DNA of 64,000 nucleotides from contig NZ_FOSE01000003.1 of assembly GCF_900114185.1 (NCBI RefSeq), positions 310,001-374,000 of the forward strand. Reading direction: 5' to 3'. Positions 1-9,074 of this stretch are shown piece by piece. Every line of letters starts with the position of its first letter. Within the stretch, counting starts at the first letter, position 1. The position numbers and the translations under genes are program-made. Below the pieces are notes generated by a model. That model was not told the DNA's origin and did not search any database. It saw only the letters and a list, made by a program, of their open reading frames with translations. This stretch comes from Cellulomonas sp. KH9 (GTDB taxonomy: Bacteria > Actinomycetota > Actinomycetes > Actinomycetales > Cellulomonadaceae).

Positions 1-191
1 GGGACGCGGACGCCGGCTACCAGGGTCTGCGGCTCTTCGCCGAGCACCTGGTGACGCTGGCCGTGCCGCTGGACGAGGCCGCCCTGCTGGGCGACCTGAC
101 CGTGGCGGACCAGGCCCCGCAGGAGCGGACCGCGGAGGTGCGTTCGATCGCGCCGCCCGTCGCCCCGGCCGGGGTGACCGCCCTGGCATGA
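1..191 (+). CDS. C-terminal end of an unidentified protein (partial)
   Basis: An open frame entering from the left edge (codons from base 3) ends at a TGA at 189-191. The 62 visible residues run from DADAGYQGLRLF to a Pro/Ala/Val-rich tail ending in GVTALA. The first half could be an amphipathic helix. I do not recognise the family. The stop overlaps the ATG of the next gene as ATGA, so the two genes are probably co-transcribed and translationally coupled. High GC at third codon positions fits real coding sequence. Confidence 0.55.
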   Translation, partial: DADAGYQGLRLFAEHLVTLAVPLDEAALLGDLTVADQAPQERTAEVRSIAPPVAPAGVTALA

Positions 192-1438
192 CCGCACCGA
201 CCGCGGCGCGCGGCGCCGGCACCAGCGCCGGCGCGGCGTCGTCCACGGGTGCGGTGACACGCACGCTGGGGGAGCGGCTCGACACGGCGACCGCCGGCCT
301 GTCCGCACCGCTCGTCGTGGTGGACCTCGATGCTCTCGAGGCCAATGCGACGGACGTGGTGCGGCGGGCCGGCGGCACGCCCGTGCGCGTCGCCAGCAAG
401 TCCGTGCGGGTGCGTCACGTGCTCGAGCAGGTGCTGGCGCGCCCCGGGTTCGCCGGGGTCATGGCGTACGCGGCCTCGGAGGCGCGCTGGCTCGCCGGTC
501 ACGGCGTGCGCGACGTCCTGCTCGGGTACCCGACCGTCGACGCGGCCGCGGTGGACGCCGTCGCCGCGGACCCGCAGGCCGCCGACGCGGTGACCTTCAT
601 GGTCGACGACACGGTCCAGGCCGACCTGCTGGCCGCTGCCGCCCGCCGTCACGGCCGCCGGCTGCGGGTCTGCCTGGACGTGGACGCGTCGCTGCGGCTG
701 GGACGCGGCCCGCTGACAGTGCACGTCGGCGTGCGCCGCTCACCGGTGCGCACGCCCGCCGACGCGGCGGCGCTGGCCCGCGCGGTCGAACGCCGCGGGT
801 GCCTCGACGTCCGCGGCGTCATGCTCTACGAGGCGCAGATCGCCGGGTTGCCGGACACGTCCGCCGGCGTGCGGCTGCTCAAGGCCGTGTCGGCGCGCGA
901 GCTGGCCCGCCGCCGGGCCGACGTCGTGGCCGCCGTGACCGAGGCGACGGGACGTCCGACCGACCTCGTCAACTCCGGGGGGACGGGCTCGCTCGAGGTC
1001 AGCGCGGCCGCACCGGGTGTCACGGAGGTGACCGCGGGGTCGGGCCTGTTCGCGCCCACGCTGTTCGACGGGTACCGCGCCTTCACGCCGCGGCCCGCCG
1101 CCTACATCGGTCTCGACGTGGTGCGCCTGCCGGCCGACGGGTGGGCCACGGTGTTCGGGGGCGGCTACGTCGCGTCCGGGCCGCCGGGGCCGGGTCGCCT
1201 GCCCCGGCCCGTGCAGCCGGCAGGGCTGCGGCTCGAGGCACGCGAGGGCGCCGGTGAGGTCCAGACGCCGCTGCGCGTCCCCGCCCGCGCGGACCTGCGC
1301 ATCGGTGACCGCGTGTGGTTCCGTCACGCCAAGGCCGGCGAGGTCATGGAGCGCTTCTCCGAGGTGCACCTGGTGCGCGGTGACCGCGTCGAGGAGACCG
1401 TCCCCACCTACCGCGGCGAGGGCGTCTGCGCAGGCTGA
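188..1438 (+). CDS. D-threonine aldolase / alanine-racemase-like PLP enzyme (amino acid deaminase/aldolase)
   Basis: This is a 416-residue fold-type III PLP enzyme of the D-threonine aldolase / D-serine dehydratase-like group (COG3616). An alanine-racemase-type barrel covers about residues 35-290. The PLP lysine should be K71 in RVASKSVRVRH. A phosphate-binding stretch NSGGTGSLE follows, and the D-serine-dehydratase-like C-terminal domain includes FGGGYVASG, WFRHAKAGEVMERF and a closing TYRGEGVC; the His and Cys there are candidate metal ligands. It probably acts on D-amino acids or beta-hydroxy amino acids in the cytoplasm, but the substrate is not readable from sequence. The first 35 residues are Ala/Gly/Thr-rich and probably disordered. 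The start overlaps the upstream stop (ATGA). Confidence 0.85.
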   Translation: MTAPTAARGAGTSAGAASSTGAVTRTLGERLDTATAGLSAPLVVVDLDALEANATDVVRRAGGTPVRVASKSVRVRHVLEQVLARPGFAGVMAYAASEARWLAGHGVRDVLLGYPTVDAAAVDAVAADPQAADAVTFMVDDTVQADLLAAAARRHGRRLRVCLDVDASLRLGRGPLTVHVGVRRSPVRTPADAAALARAVERRGCLDVRGVMLYEAQIAGLPDTSAGVRLLKAVSARELARRRADVVAAVTEATGRPTDLVNSGGTGSLEVSAAAPGVTEVTAGSGLFAPTLFDGYRAFTPRPAAYIGLDVVRLPADGWATVFGGGYVASGPPGPGRLPRPVQPAGLRLEAREGAGEVQTPLRVPARADLRIGDRVWFRHAKAGEVMERFSEVHLVRGDRVEETVPTYRGEGVCAG

Positions 1439-1484
1439 GCGCCGCGCCCCACCGTGCCGGTCGGGCGCGGGCAGCCCGCCCCGG

Positions 1485-1490
1485 TAACCT
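1485..1490 (+). promoter_or_regulatory. -10 box TAACCT for a probably leaderless cysS transcript
   Basis: TAACCT lies exactly 6 bases before the GTG start codon of cysS at 1497, and no ribosome binding site fits in between. This spacing puts the transcription start on the GTG itself, the usual layout of leaderless actinobacterial mRNAs. It also supports GTG 1497 as the true start. No clear -35 box is visible. Confidence 0.6.
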
Positions 1491-1496
1491 GGGGCG

Positions 1497-2936
1497 GTGA
1501 ACCTGCGGCTGTACGACAGCGGCACCCAGGCGGTGCGCGACTTCGTCCCCCTCGTCGAGGGTCGGGTCGGCATCTACCTGTGCGGTGCCACCGTGCAGGC
1601 GCCGCCGCACATCGGCCACGTCCGCTCCGCGGTGGCGTTCGACGTGCTGGTCCGCTGGCTGCGCCGCAAGGGCGTGCGCGTCACGCTGGTCCGCAACGTC
1701 ACCGACATCGACGACAAGATCCTGGCCAAGGCCGCCGCCGCCGGCAGCGAGTGGTGGGCCTGGGCGCTGACCAACGAGCGGGCGTTCACGGCGGCCTACG
1801 ACGCGCTGGGCGTGCTGCCGCCGGACTACGAGCCCCGGGCGACCGGGCACGTGCCGGCGATGCTCGACCTCATGGACCGGCTCGTCGCGCGCGGCCACGC
1901 CTACGCCGCCGGCTCCGGCGACGTGTACTTCGACGTGCGCTCCTGGTCCGAGTACGGCTCGTTGACCAACCAGCGCGTCGACGACATGACCGACGTCCCC
2001 GAGGACGCGGGCACCGGCAAGCGCGACCCGCACGACTTCGCGCTGTGGAAGGCCCCGAAGGAGGGGGAGCCCGCGACCGCGTCGTGGGACACCCCCTACG
2101 GGCGGGGTCGGCCCGGCTGGCACCTCGAGTGCTCGGCCATGGCGCACCGGTACCTGGGCGAGTCGTTCGACATCCACGGCGGCGGTCTCGACCTGCGCTT
2201 CCCGCACCACGAGAACGAGCAGGCGCAGTCGCGCGCCGCGGGCTACGGGTTCGCGCGGTACTGGCTGCACAACGGCTGGGTGACGCAGGGCGGCGCCAAG
2301 ATGAGCAAGTCGCTCGGCAACGGGCTGCTCGTGACGACGGTGCTGGAGAAGGCCCCGGCGGCCGTCGTCCGCTACGCGCTCACCGCGGTGCAGTACCGGT
2401 CGATGCTCGAGTGGACCGACGACACCCTGGCCGAGGCCGAGGCGACGTGGGACCGGCTCGCCGGGTTCGTGCAGCGGGCCGCGGAGCGTGTGGGGCCTGC
2501 GTCGGACCACGAGGTGGCGCACGTCGACCTGCCCGCGGCCTTCGCCGCCGCGCTGGACGACGACCTCAACGTGCCCGCCGCGCTCGCGGCCGTGCACGAG
2601 ACGCTGCGCGCGGGCAACAGCGCGCTCGCAGCGGGTGACGACGCCGCCGCGCGCGCCGCGATGGTGGCGCTGCGCGGCATGCTCGACGTGCTCGGCCTCG
2701 ACCCCGGCTCCCCCCAGTGGAGCACGGCGGCCGGTGACGGGCGCACCGCGCGGGCTCTCGACGCGCTGGTGCGCGCCGAGCTCGACGCGCGCGCGGCGGC
2801 ACGTGCCGCCCGCGACTGGACCACCGCCGACGCGATCCGCGACCGGCTGACCACTGCGGGAGTCGTCGTCGAGGACTCCCCGACGGGTGCGCGCTGGACG
2901 CTCGCCGCGCCCGCGACCCACACCACGGAGGACTGA
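1497..2936 (+). CDS. cysS: Cysteine--tRNA ligase
   Basis: A 479-residue class I aminoacyl-tRNA synthetase that charges tRNA-Cys with cysteine in the cytoplasm. The zinc-site Cys is seen in [10 protein letters not shown] (C29). The HIGH motif is PPHIGHVRS (H38-H41). Further zinc ligands lie in WHLECSAMA and FPHHENE, and the KMSKS loop is KMSKS at 268-272. The C-terminal helical anticodon-binding region ends at THTTED. Length is normal for bacterial CysRS and longer than a typical MshC, and CysRS fits better than the mycothiol ligase. The GTG start is fixed by the TAACCT box 6 bases upstream. The stop overlaps the rlmB start by one base (TGATG). Confidence 0.97.
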   Translation: MNLRLYDSGTQAVRDFVPLVEGRVGIYLCGATVQAPPHIGHVRSAVAFDVLVRWLRRKGVRVTLVRNVTDIDDKILAKAAAAGSEWWAWALTNERAFTAAYDALGVLPPDYEPRATGHVPAMLDLMDRLVARGHAYAAGSGDVYFDVRSWSEYGSLTNQRVDDMTDVPEDAGTGKRDPHDFALWKAPKEGEPATASWDTPYGRGRPGWHLECSAMAHRYLGESFDIHGGGLDLRFPHHENEQAQSRAAGYGFARYWLHNGWVTQGGAKMSKSLGNGLLVTTVLEKAPAAVVRYALTAVQYRSMLEWTDDTLAEAEATWDRLAGFVQRAAERVGPASDHEVAHVDLPAAFAAALDDDLNVPAALAAVHETLRAGNSALAAGDDAAARAAMVALRGMLDVLGLDPGSPQWSTAAGDGRTARALDALVRAELDARAAARAARDWTTADAIRDRLTTAGVVVEDSPTGARWTLAAPATHTTED

Positions 2937-3937
2937 TGGCCGGCAACTCCCAGCGCCGAGGCGCGACCCGCAAGCCGGGGAGCAAGAAGGGCGCCCGCGT
3001 CGGCACCGGCGGGCACAGCCGCCGCGCGCTCGAGGGCAAGGGGCCCACGCCCAAGGCGGAGGACCGCCCGTACCACGTCGCGCACAAGCGCAAGGTCGCG
3101 GCCGAGAAGGGCACGGGCGCGTCCGGCGCGTCGGGCCGCCCGTCGGCGCGCGCCGCCCGCGGGGCGTCCGGCTCCCGCGGGGGCCGCACCTCCTCGACGC
3201 ACGAGATCGTCTCCGGCCGCAACTCCGTGGTCGAGGCGCTGCGTGCCGGGATCCCGGTGGCGACCGTCTACCTGGCGTCGCGCCTGGAGGCCGACGACCG
3301 CACGCGCGAGATCATCTCGACCGCCGCGGACGCGGGCTACCCGCTGCTCGAGGTGGGCCGTGCCGAGCTCGACCGGCTGACGGACGGCAGCGTCCACCAG
3401 GGTGTCGCGATCCAGGTGCCGCCGTACGAGTACCTCGAGCCCGACGACCTGCTGGACACCGCCGAGGCGTCGGGCACGGCTCCGCTCGTCGTCGCGCTCG
3501 ACGGCATCACGGACCCCCGCAACCTGGGTGCGGTGCTGCGGTCCGCGGGGGCGTTCGGCGCGCACGGCGTGCTGGTCCCCGAGCGGCGTGCCGCCGGTGT
3601 CACGGCCTCCGCCTGGAAGGTCTCGGCCGGTGCGGCCGCCCGCGTGCCCGTGGCGCGCGCGACCAACCTCACCCGTGCGCTGCAGGACTACCGCCGTGCC
3701 GGCGTGTTCGTCGTCGGTCTCGACGCGGGCGGCGACGTGCCGCTCGGTGAGCTGCCGTTCGCGGCGGACCCGCTGGTGCTGGTCGTGGGCTCCGAGGGCA
3801 AGGGGCTGTCCCGGCTCGTGCGCGAGCAGTGCGACGCGATCGTCTCGATCCCCATCGCGTCGGCCGTCGAGTCGCTCAACGCGGGCGTGGCCGCCGGCAT
3901 CGCGCTGTACGAGGTCGCGCGCCAGCGCGCCGTCTGA
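2936..3937 (+). CDS. rlmB: 23S rRNA (guanosine-2'-O-)-methyltransferase RlmB, TrmH/SpoU family
   Basis: A 333-residue SPOUT methyltransferase. Residues 1-85 are a Lys/Arg/Gly/Ser-rich extension typical of actinobacterial members. A substrate-binding domain follows (about 88-160, starting [17 protein letters not shown]), then the knotted catalytic domain with the three SpoU motifs: [34 protein letters not shown] and [20 protein letters not shown]. By family it 2'-O-methylates G2251 (E. coli numbering) of the 23S rRNA P-loop using S-adenosylmethionine. A role on another RNA cannot be excluded for TrmH relatives. It is coupled to cysS by a one-base overlap, an arrangement common in actinobacteria. 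Confidence 0.92.
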   Translation: MAGNSQRRGATRKPGSKKGARVGTGGHSRRALEGKGPTPKAEDRPYHVAHKRKVAAEKGTGASGASGRPSARAARGASGSRGGRTSSTHEIVSGRNSVVEALRAGIPVATVYLASRLEADDRTREIISTAADAGYPLLEVGRAELDRLTDGSVHQGVAIQVPPYEYLEPDDLLDTAEASGTAPLVVALDGITDPRNLGAVLRSAGAFGAHGVLVPERRAAGVTASAWKVSAGAAARVPVARATNLTRALQDYRRAGVFVVGLDAGGDVPLGELPFAADPLVLVVGSEGKGLSRLVREQCDAIVSIPIASAVESLNAGVAAGIALYEVARQRAV

Positions 3938-3947
3938 CGGCAGCGGC

Positions 3948-3969
3948 GCCCGCAGGGATCCCTGCGGGC
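3948..3969. terminator. Bidirectional hairpin between convergent rlmB and DUF4032 gene
   Basis: A perfect palindrome, GCCCGCAGG-GATC-CCTGCGGGC, lies 11 bases after the rlmB stop. Flanking GCGGC/GCCGC can extend the stem. It sits between convergent genes, so it can serve both strands. There is no U-tract, as usual in GC-rich actinobacteria. Confidence 0.65.
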
Positions 3970-4012
3970 ACCGCCGCTCGGCGGGCGCCGCCGCACCGGG
4001 GCTCCCGGCGCG

Positions 4013-5302
4013 TCAGCCGATCATCTGGTCGAGGTCGACGTCGTCCTCGCCACCGTCGCCGTCGCGCAGGTCCTCCGCGCGGGTGCCGAGCACGGCCTGC
4101 TCGTCGGGGCGGGTCGGGAGGATGTCCCGCACGTAGCCGGCGGCGACCTCGGGCATGGGCACGTCGCGGTGCTGCTGCTGCGACAGGAACCAGCGGTGGT
4201 CGAGCAGCTCGTGGTAGATCTGCGCGGGCTCGAGCTTGCCGCGCAGCTCGCGCGGGACGCTGCGCACGGCGGGCTCGAAGACGTCGGTGAGCCAGTCGTG
4301 CGCCACGAACGCCTCGTCGTCGGCCTGCCGGTCGGTGGCGGCGCGGAACTCGTCGAGGTCGTTCAGCAGGCGGCGGGCCTGGTTCTCCTGGACGTCCAGC
4401 CCCGTGAGCCGCATGAGGCGACGCGAGTGGTGCCCGGCGTCGACGACCTTGGGCTGGATCCGCACGGACGTGCCGTCGAGGTCGGTGGTGATGTCGAGCT
4501 CGCCGACGTCGAACCCCAGGTCGTTGAGGCGGTCGATGCGGGCCTGCACCCGCCACCGCTCACCGAACCCGAACGACTCGGTCTCGGTCAGCGCCCGCCA
4601 CAGCTCCTCGTACCGCACGACCAGCGCCTCGCCGATGGCGACGGCGTCCTCGGCCTCGTCGAGGAACTCACCGGCCTGCAGGTCCATGAGCTCACCGATG
4701 ATGTTGACGCGCGCGACCTCGAGGTCGTACCCGCGCTGACCGGGGGTGAGGCGGTCGTGCAGGTCGCCGGTCTCGGCGTCGACGAGGTAGGCGGCGAACG
4801 TCTCGGCGTCGCGCCGGAACAGCGTGTTCGACAGCGAGACGTCGCCCCAGTAGAAGCCCGCGAGGTGCAGGCGGACCAGCAGGACCGCGAGGGCGTCGAT
4901 GAGGCGCGTCGCGGTGTCCGGCCGCAGCGCCTGGCTGAACAGCGCGCGGTAGGGCAGCGAGAACTGCAGGTGCTGCGTGATGAGCACCGCCTCGAGCGGC
5001 TCGCCGTCGGGGGCGCGCCGACCGGTGATGACACCGACCGGCTCCACGCTGGGGACGTCGAGCTTGCGCAGCTGGCGCAGCAGCTCGTACTCCCGGTACG
5101 CGACCGTCTCGCCGATCTCCTTGATCGCGACGACCCGCCCGGACATGCGGGCGAACCGCACGACGTGCCGGGAGATGCCGCGGGGCAGGGCCGCGAGGGT
5201 CTCCGCCGGCCACTCCTCCAGCGGCACGTGCCACGGCAGGTCCAGCAGCGCCGGATCGGGGTTGGCTGCCGTGATCTGCAGACGCTGTGCCGTACCGCTC
5301 AT
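4013..5302 (-). CDS. DUF4032 protein with a kinase-like (WaaP/lipopolysaccharide-kinase-like) domain
   Basis: A 429-residue cytoplasmic protein. The N-terminal two thirds look kinase-like: VVAIKEIGE resembles a nucleotide-binding strand with the ATP-contacting Lys, and FYWGDVSLSNTLFR resembles a catalytic loop with Asp and downstream Asn, followed by AYLVDAET as a DFG-like position. The C-terminal part, about 240-400, is the DUF4032 domain (ARIDRLNDLGFDV, ARRLLNDLDEFRA, HDWLTDVFEPAV, HRWFLS). The acidic tail ends in DDVDLDQMIG. No substrate is known for the family; phosphotransfer is inference. It appears monocistronic, with an AGAGGA-type ribosome site before the ATG. Confidence 0.8.
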   Translation of the reverse strand: MSGTAQRLQITAANPDPALLDLPWHVPLEEWPAETLAALPRGISRHVVRFARMSGRVVAIKEIGETVAYREYELLRQLRKLDVPSVEPVGVITGRRAPDGEPLEAVLITQHLQFSLPYRALFSQALRPDTATRLIDALAVLLVRLHLAGFYWGDVSLSNTLFRRDAETFAAYLVDAETGDLHDRLTPGQRGYDLEVARVNIIGELMDLQAGEFLDEAEDAVAIGEALVVRYEELWRALTETESFGFGERWRVQARIDRLNDLGFDVGELDITTDLDGTSVRIQPKVVDAGHHSRRLMRLTGLDVQENQARRLLNDLDEFRAATDRQADDEAFVAHDWLTDVFEPAVRSVPRELRGKLEPAQIYHELLDHRWFLSQQQHRDVPMPEVAAGYVRDILPTRPDEQAVLGTRAEDLRDGDGGEDDVDLDQMIG

Positions 5303-5353
5303 GGCCGGATCCTCTCAGGTGCAGCCGACATCCGACGAACCCCGGACGCGCGG

Positions 5354-5384
5354 GAGGCGGGCCCGGACGTGCCGGACCCGCCTC
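5354..5384 (-). terminator. Hairpin terminator after msiK
   Basis: GAGGCGGGCCCGG and CCGGACCCGCCTC pair over 13 positions with one G-U wobble and a 5-base loop (ACGTG). The hairpin lies 19 bases after the msiK stop, in the msiK direction, and there is no U-tract. Confidence 0.6.
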
Positions 5385-5402
5385 GTCGCGCTGTGCAGGA
5401 CG

Positions 5403-6527
<1,125 letters not shown>

Positions 6528-6640
6528 GGTTCAGTCCCTTCACCGGCAGGTACGTGCCGGACGATCCGTCGTGAAGAGTGTCAACGCAGCACCGCGGGGA
6601 CGCGGCGCTGCTGAGCCCTTGTGTCTCCGCTGACACGGAA

Positions 6641-6668
6641 CGAGGGGGGTCCGATCGGGCCTCCCTCG
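6641..6668 (-). terminator. Hairpin terminator after otsB
   Basis: CGAGGGGGGTCC and GGGCCTCCCTCG can pair over all 12 positions with two G-U wobbles around a GATC loop. It lies about 60 bases downstream of the otsB stop and upstream of msiK, so it would separate the two minus-strand units. Confidence 0.5.
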
Positions 6669-6728
6669 GTCGCGGCCAGTATGGCACAAGGAGCTGTCCG
6701 GTCCCGACACTCCCGTCGCCCGTCCGGC

Positions 6729-7532
6729 TCAGGTCCCGTCGGCCTCGTCCAGCGCCCGGAGCAGCGCCTCGAGCGCCGCCACGGCGGCCGCGGGGTCGGC
6801 CACGCGGTGGCGCGCCACCGTCGGTCCGGCACCGACCTTGACCGTGACGTCCGTCGGGTCGAGCGCCTCGAACGCGTGCTCGTCGGTGACGTCGTCGCCG
6901 GCGTACAGCACGACGGGTGCCCCGAGCTCGTGGCGCAGGGACTGCAGCGCCGTGCCCTTGTCGGCCGCCAGGACGGTCAGCTCGACGACGTCCTTGCCGT
7001 GCAGCGTCCCGACCCCGAGCTCGGTGCCCAGGGCGATGGCCTCCGCCTCGGCCGGCTCCGCGTCGACCGGCTCGGCGAGCCGGGTGTGCACCACGACGGC
7101 GGTCGGCTTGGTCTCCACCCAGACGCCGTCGCGCCCGCGGGCGACCGCCGCGGCGCGCGCCCCCAGCGCGGAGAGCAGGTCGGCCTGCTCGTGGCTGAGC
7201 TCCACCACGTCGCGGTCCAGGCCGAACTGCGTGGTCCGGGCGCGCTCGACACCGTGGCTGCCCACCAGGAACGTGCCGGCGGGGACCTCGGCCAGCAGGT
7301 GCAGGTCGCCCATCGCCCGGCCGGAGACCAGCGCGAGCGCGACGTCGTCCCGGGCCGCGAGGGCGGCGAGCACCGTGACGCCCCCGGGCAGGATGCGCGA
7401 CGCGGTCGGGTCGTCCTGCAGGGGTGCCAGGGTGCCGTCGAAGTCCAGCGCGACGAGCAGCGGGCGCGCGGCGGGGTCGCCCGCCACCGCCGCGAGCCGG
7501 TCGAGCAGGTCGGTCGGGACGCCGCCGCTCAT
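6729..7532 (-). CDS. otsB: Trehalose-6-phosphate phosphatase OtsB
   Basis: A 267-residue HAD-superfamily phosphatase that removes phosphate from trehalose-6-phosphate in the cytoplasm, the last step of the OtsAB route. HAD motif 1 is [13 protein letters not shown] with the two catalytic Asp residues, motif 2 is [11 protein letters not shown], and motif 4 is [12 protein letters not shown]. The trehalose-phosphatase cap segment includes [10 protein letters not shown] chose the ATG that overlaps the otsA stop (ATGA at 7532-7529), which signals translational coupling. An upstream in-frame extension (to 7586) would lie inside otsA and is unlikely. Confidence 0.93.
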   Translation of the reverse strand: MSGGVPTDLLDRLAAVAGDPAARPLLVALDFDGTLAPLQDDPTASRILPGGVTVLAALAARDDVALALVSGRAMGDLHLLAEVPAGTFLVGSHGVERARTTQFGLDRDVVELSHEQADLLSALGARAAAVARGRDGVWVETKPTAVVVHTRLAEPVDAEPAEAEAIALGTELGVGTLHGKDVVELTVLAADKGTALQSLRHELGAPVVLYAGDDVTDEHAFEALDPTDVTVKVGAGPTVARHRVADPAAAVAALEALLRALDEADGT

Positions 7533-8965
7533 GCGTCGTCCCGCACGGGGACGGCGGTCAGGGTCGCGAGGAACTGCTCGGACCACGCGGCGACGTCGTG
7601 CGTCAGCACCCGGCGCCGCAGCCGGCGCATGCGCTTGCGGGACTCGCGCGGGTCCATGTGCACGGCGTACGTGATCGCGTCCTTCATGCCGTCGATGTCG
7701 TGCGGGTTGACCAGCACCGCCCCGACCAGCTCGTCCGCGGCGCCCGTGAACTCGCTGAGCACCAGCGCCCCGCGCTCGTCGGACCGCGCGGCGACGTACT
7801 CCTTGGCGACCAGGTTCATGCCGTCGCGCAGCGCCGTGACGAGCATGACGTCCGCGGCCAGGTACAGGGCGGCCATCTCCTCCATCGGGAACGACTGGTG
7901 CAGGTACTGCACGGGGGCGTGGCCGACCTGACCGTGGTCGCCGTTGATGCGTCCCACCAGCAGCTCGACGTCGTCACGCAGCTGCTGGTACGCGCCGACG
8001 TTCTCCCGGCTCGGGCTCGCCACCTGCACCAGGGTCGTGGAGGTCGCCGACAGCCGGCCGTCCTCCAGCAGCTCGCCGTACGCCTTGATGCGGTGCCGGA
8101 TGCCCTTGGTGTAGTCGAGGCGGTCGACGCCGAGCAGCAGGTGCTCGGGGTCGCCCAGCTCTCTGCGGATCTCCTTCGCGCGCCGCTGCACCGCCTCGGT
8201 GCGCGCGAGCTGGTCGAACGCGTGCGAGTCGATGGAGATCGGGAACGCGGCGGCGCGGACGTGGCGCTGGTCGGGCGTGCCCTCGTCGACCGTGATCATC
8301 TGCCCCCGCGTCGTCAGGTCCGTCAGCCGCCGCACGATCCGCACGAAGTTGGCGGCGTCGCCACCGCGCTGGAAGCCGATGAGGTCCGCACCGAGCAGCC
8401 CCTCGACGACCTGCTTGCGCCACGGCAGCTGCGCGAAGATCTCCAGCGGGGGGAACGGGATGTGGTGGAAGTACCCGATGCGCAGGTCCGGGCGCAGCGC
8501 CCGCAGGTACGCCGGCACCAGCTGCAGCTGGTAGTCGTGCACCCACACCGTCGCGCCGTGCGCCGCGTTGGCCGCGGCGGCCTGCGCGAACCGCTCGTTC
8601 ACGCGCCGGTAGGCGTCCCACCACTGCCGGTGGAACTGCGGGGGTGCGATGACGTCGTGGTACAGCGGCCACAGCGTGTCGTTGGCGAAGCCCTCGTAGT
8701 ACCGCTCGACGTCGGTCTCCGTGAGCATCACCGGCACGAGCTCGGTGCCGTCCACCTCGAACGGCTCGAGCTCGAGCCCCGGGGACCCGCCCCACCCGAC
8801 CCAGGCCCCGCTGGTCCGGGACATGACGGGGGCGAGCGCGGTGACGAGCCCGCCGGGCGACCGGGTCCAGCTCGGCTCGCCCTCCTCGTCCAGGGTCACG
8901 TCGACGGGCAGGCGGTTCGCGACGACGACCAGCTCCTGGCCGTCGCGCGGTGCTTCGATGGGCAC
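7529..8965 (-). CDS. otsA: Trehalose-6-phosphate synthase OtsA (GT20)
   Basis: A 478-residue retaining glycosyltransferase of family GT20 that joins UDP- or GDP-glucose to glucose-6-phosphate. Visible family segments are [69 protein letters not shown] and [16 protein letters not shown]. The frame stays open far upstream against the kinase gene; I set the start at GTG 8965 because AAGGAG sits 8 bases upstream and the family N-terminus begins right after it. It overlaps otsB by four bases. The product trehalose is a compatible solute and stress protectant. It is divergent from the kinase gene. Confidence 0.93.
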   Translation of the reverse strand: MPIEAPRDGQELVVVANRLPVDVTLDEEGEPSWTRSPGGLVTALAPVMSRTSGAWVGWGGSPGLELEPFEVDGTELVPVMLTETDVERYYEGFANDTLWPLYHDVIAPPQFHRQWWDAYRRVNERFAQAAAANAAHGATVWVHDYQLQLVPAYLRALRPDLRIGYFHHIPFPPLEIFAQLPWRKQVVEGLLGADLIGFQRGGDAANFVRIVRRLTDLTTRGQMITVDEGTPDQRHVRAAAFPISIDSHAFDQLARTEAVQRRAKEIRRELGDPEHLLLGVDRLDYTKGIRHRIKAYGELLEDGRLSATSTTLVQVASPSRENVGAYQQLRDDVELLVGRINGDHGQVGHAPVQYLHQSFPMEEMAALYLAADVMLVTALRDGMNLVAKEYVAARSDERGALVLSEFTGAADELVGAVLVNPHDIDGMKDAITYAVHMDPRESRKRMRRLRRRVLTHDVAAWSEQFLATLTAVPVRDDA

Positions 8966-9061
8966 CAGATCAACTCCTTGCAGGGTCTCGCCGAACGACC
9001 CTAGTCGTCCCAGGGGTGACACGCTCGGGGTGGGGCCCCACCGTCTCGCCCGCCGACCGGC

Positions 9062-9067
9062 TAGGTT
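9062..9067 (+). promoter_or_regulatory. -10 box TAGGTT for a probably leaderless kinase transcript
   Basis: TAGGTT ends 7 bases before the ATG at 9075 with no ribosome binding site between. This places the transcription start at or next to the ATG and supports that start over the longer open frame. Confidence 0.55.
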
Positions 9068-9074
9068 CGGCGTC

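Noticed and set aside
7530-7586. Upstream extension of otsB to 7586
   Set aside because: The extra residues lie inside otsA and are unlike the family; the ATGA overlap at 7532 gives a normal start.
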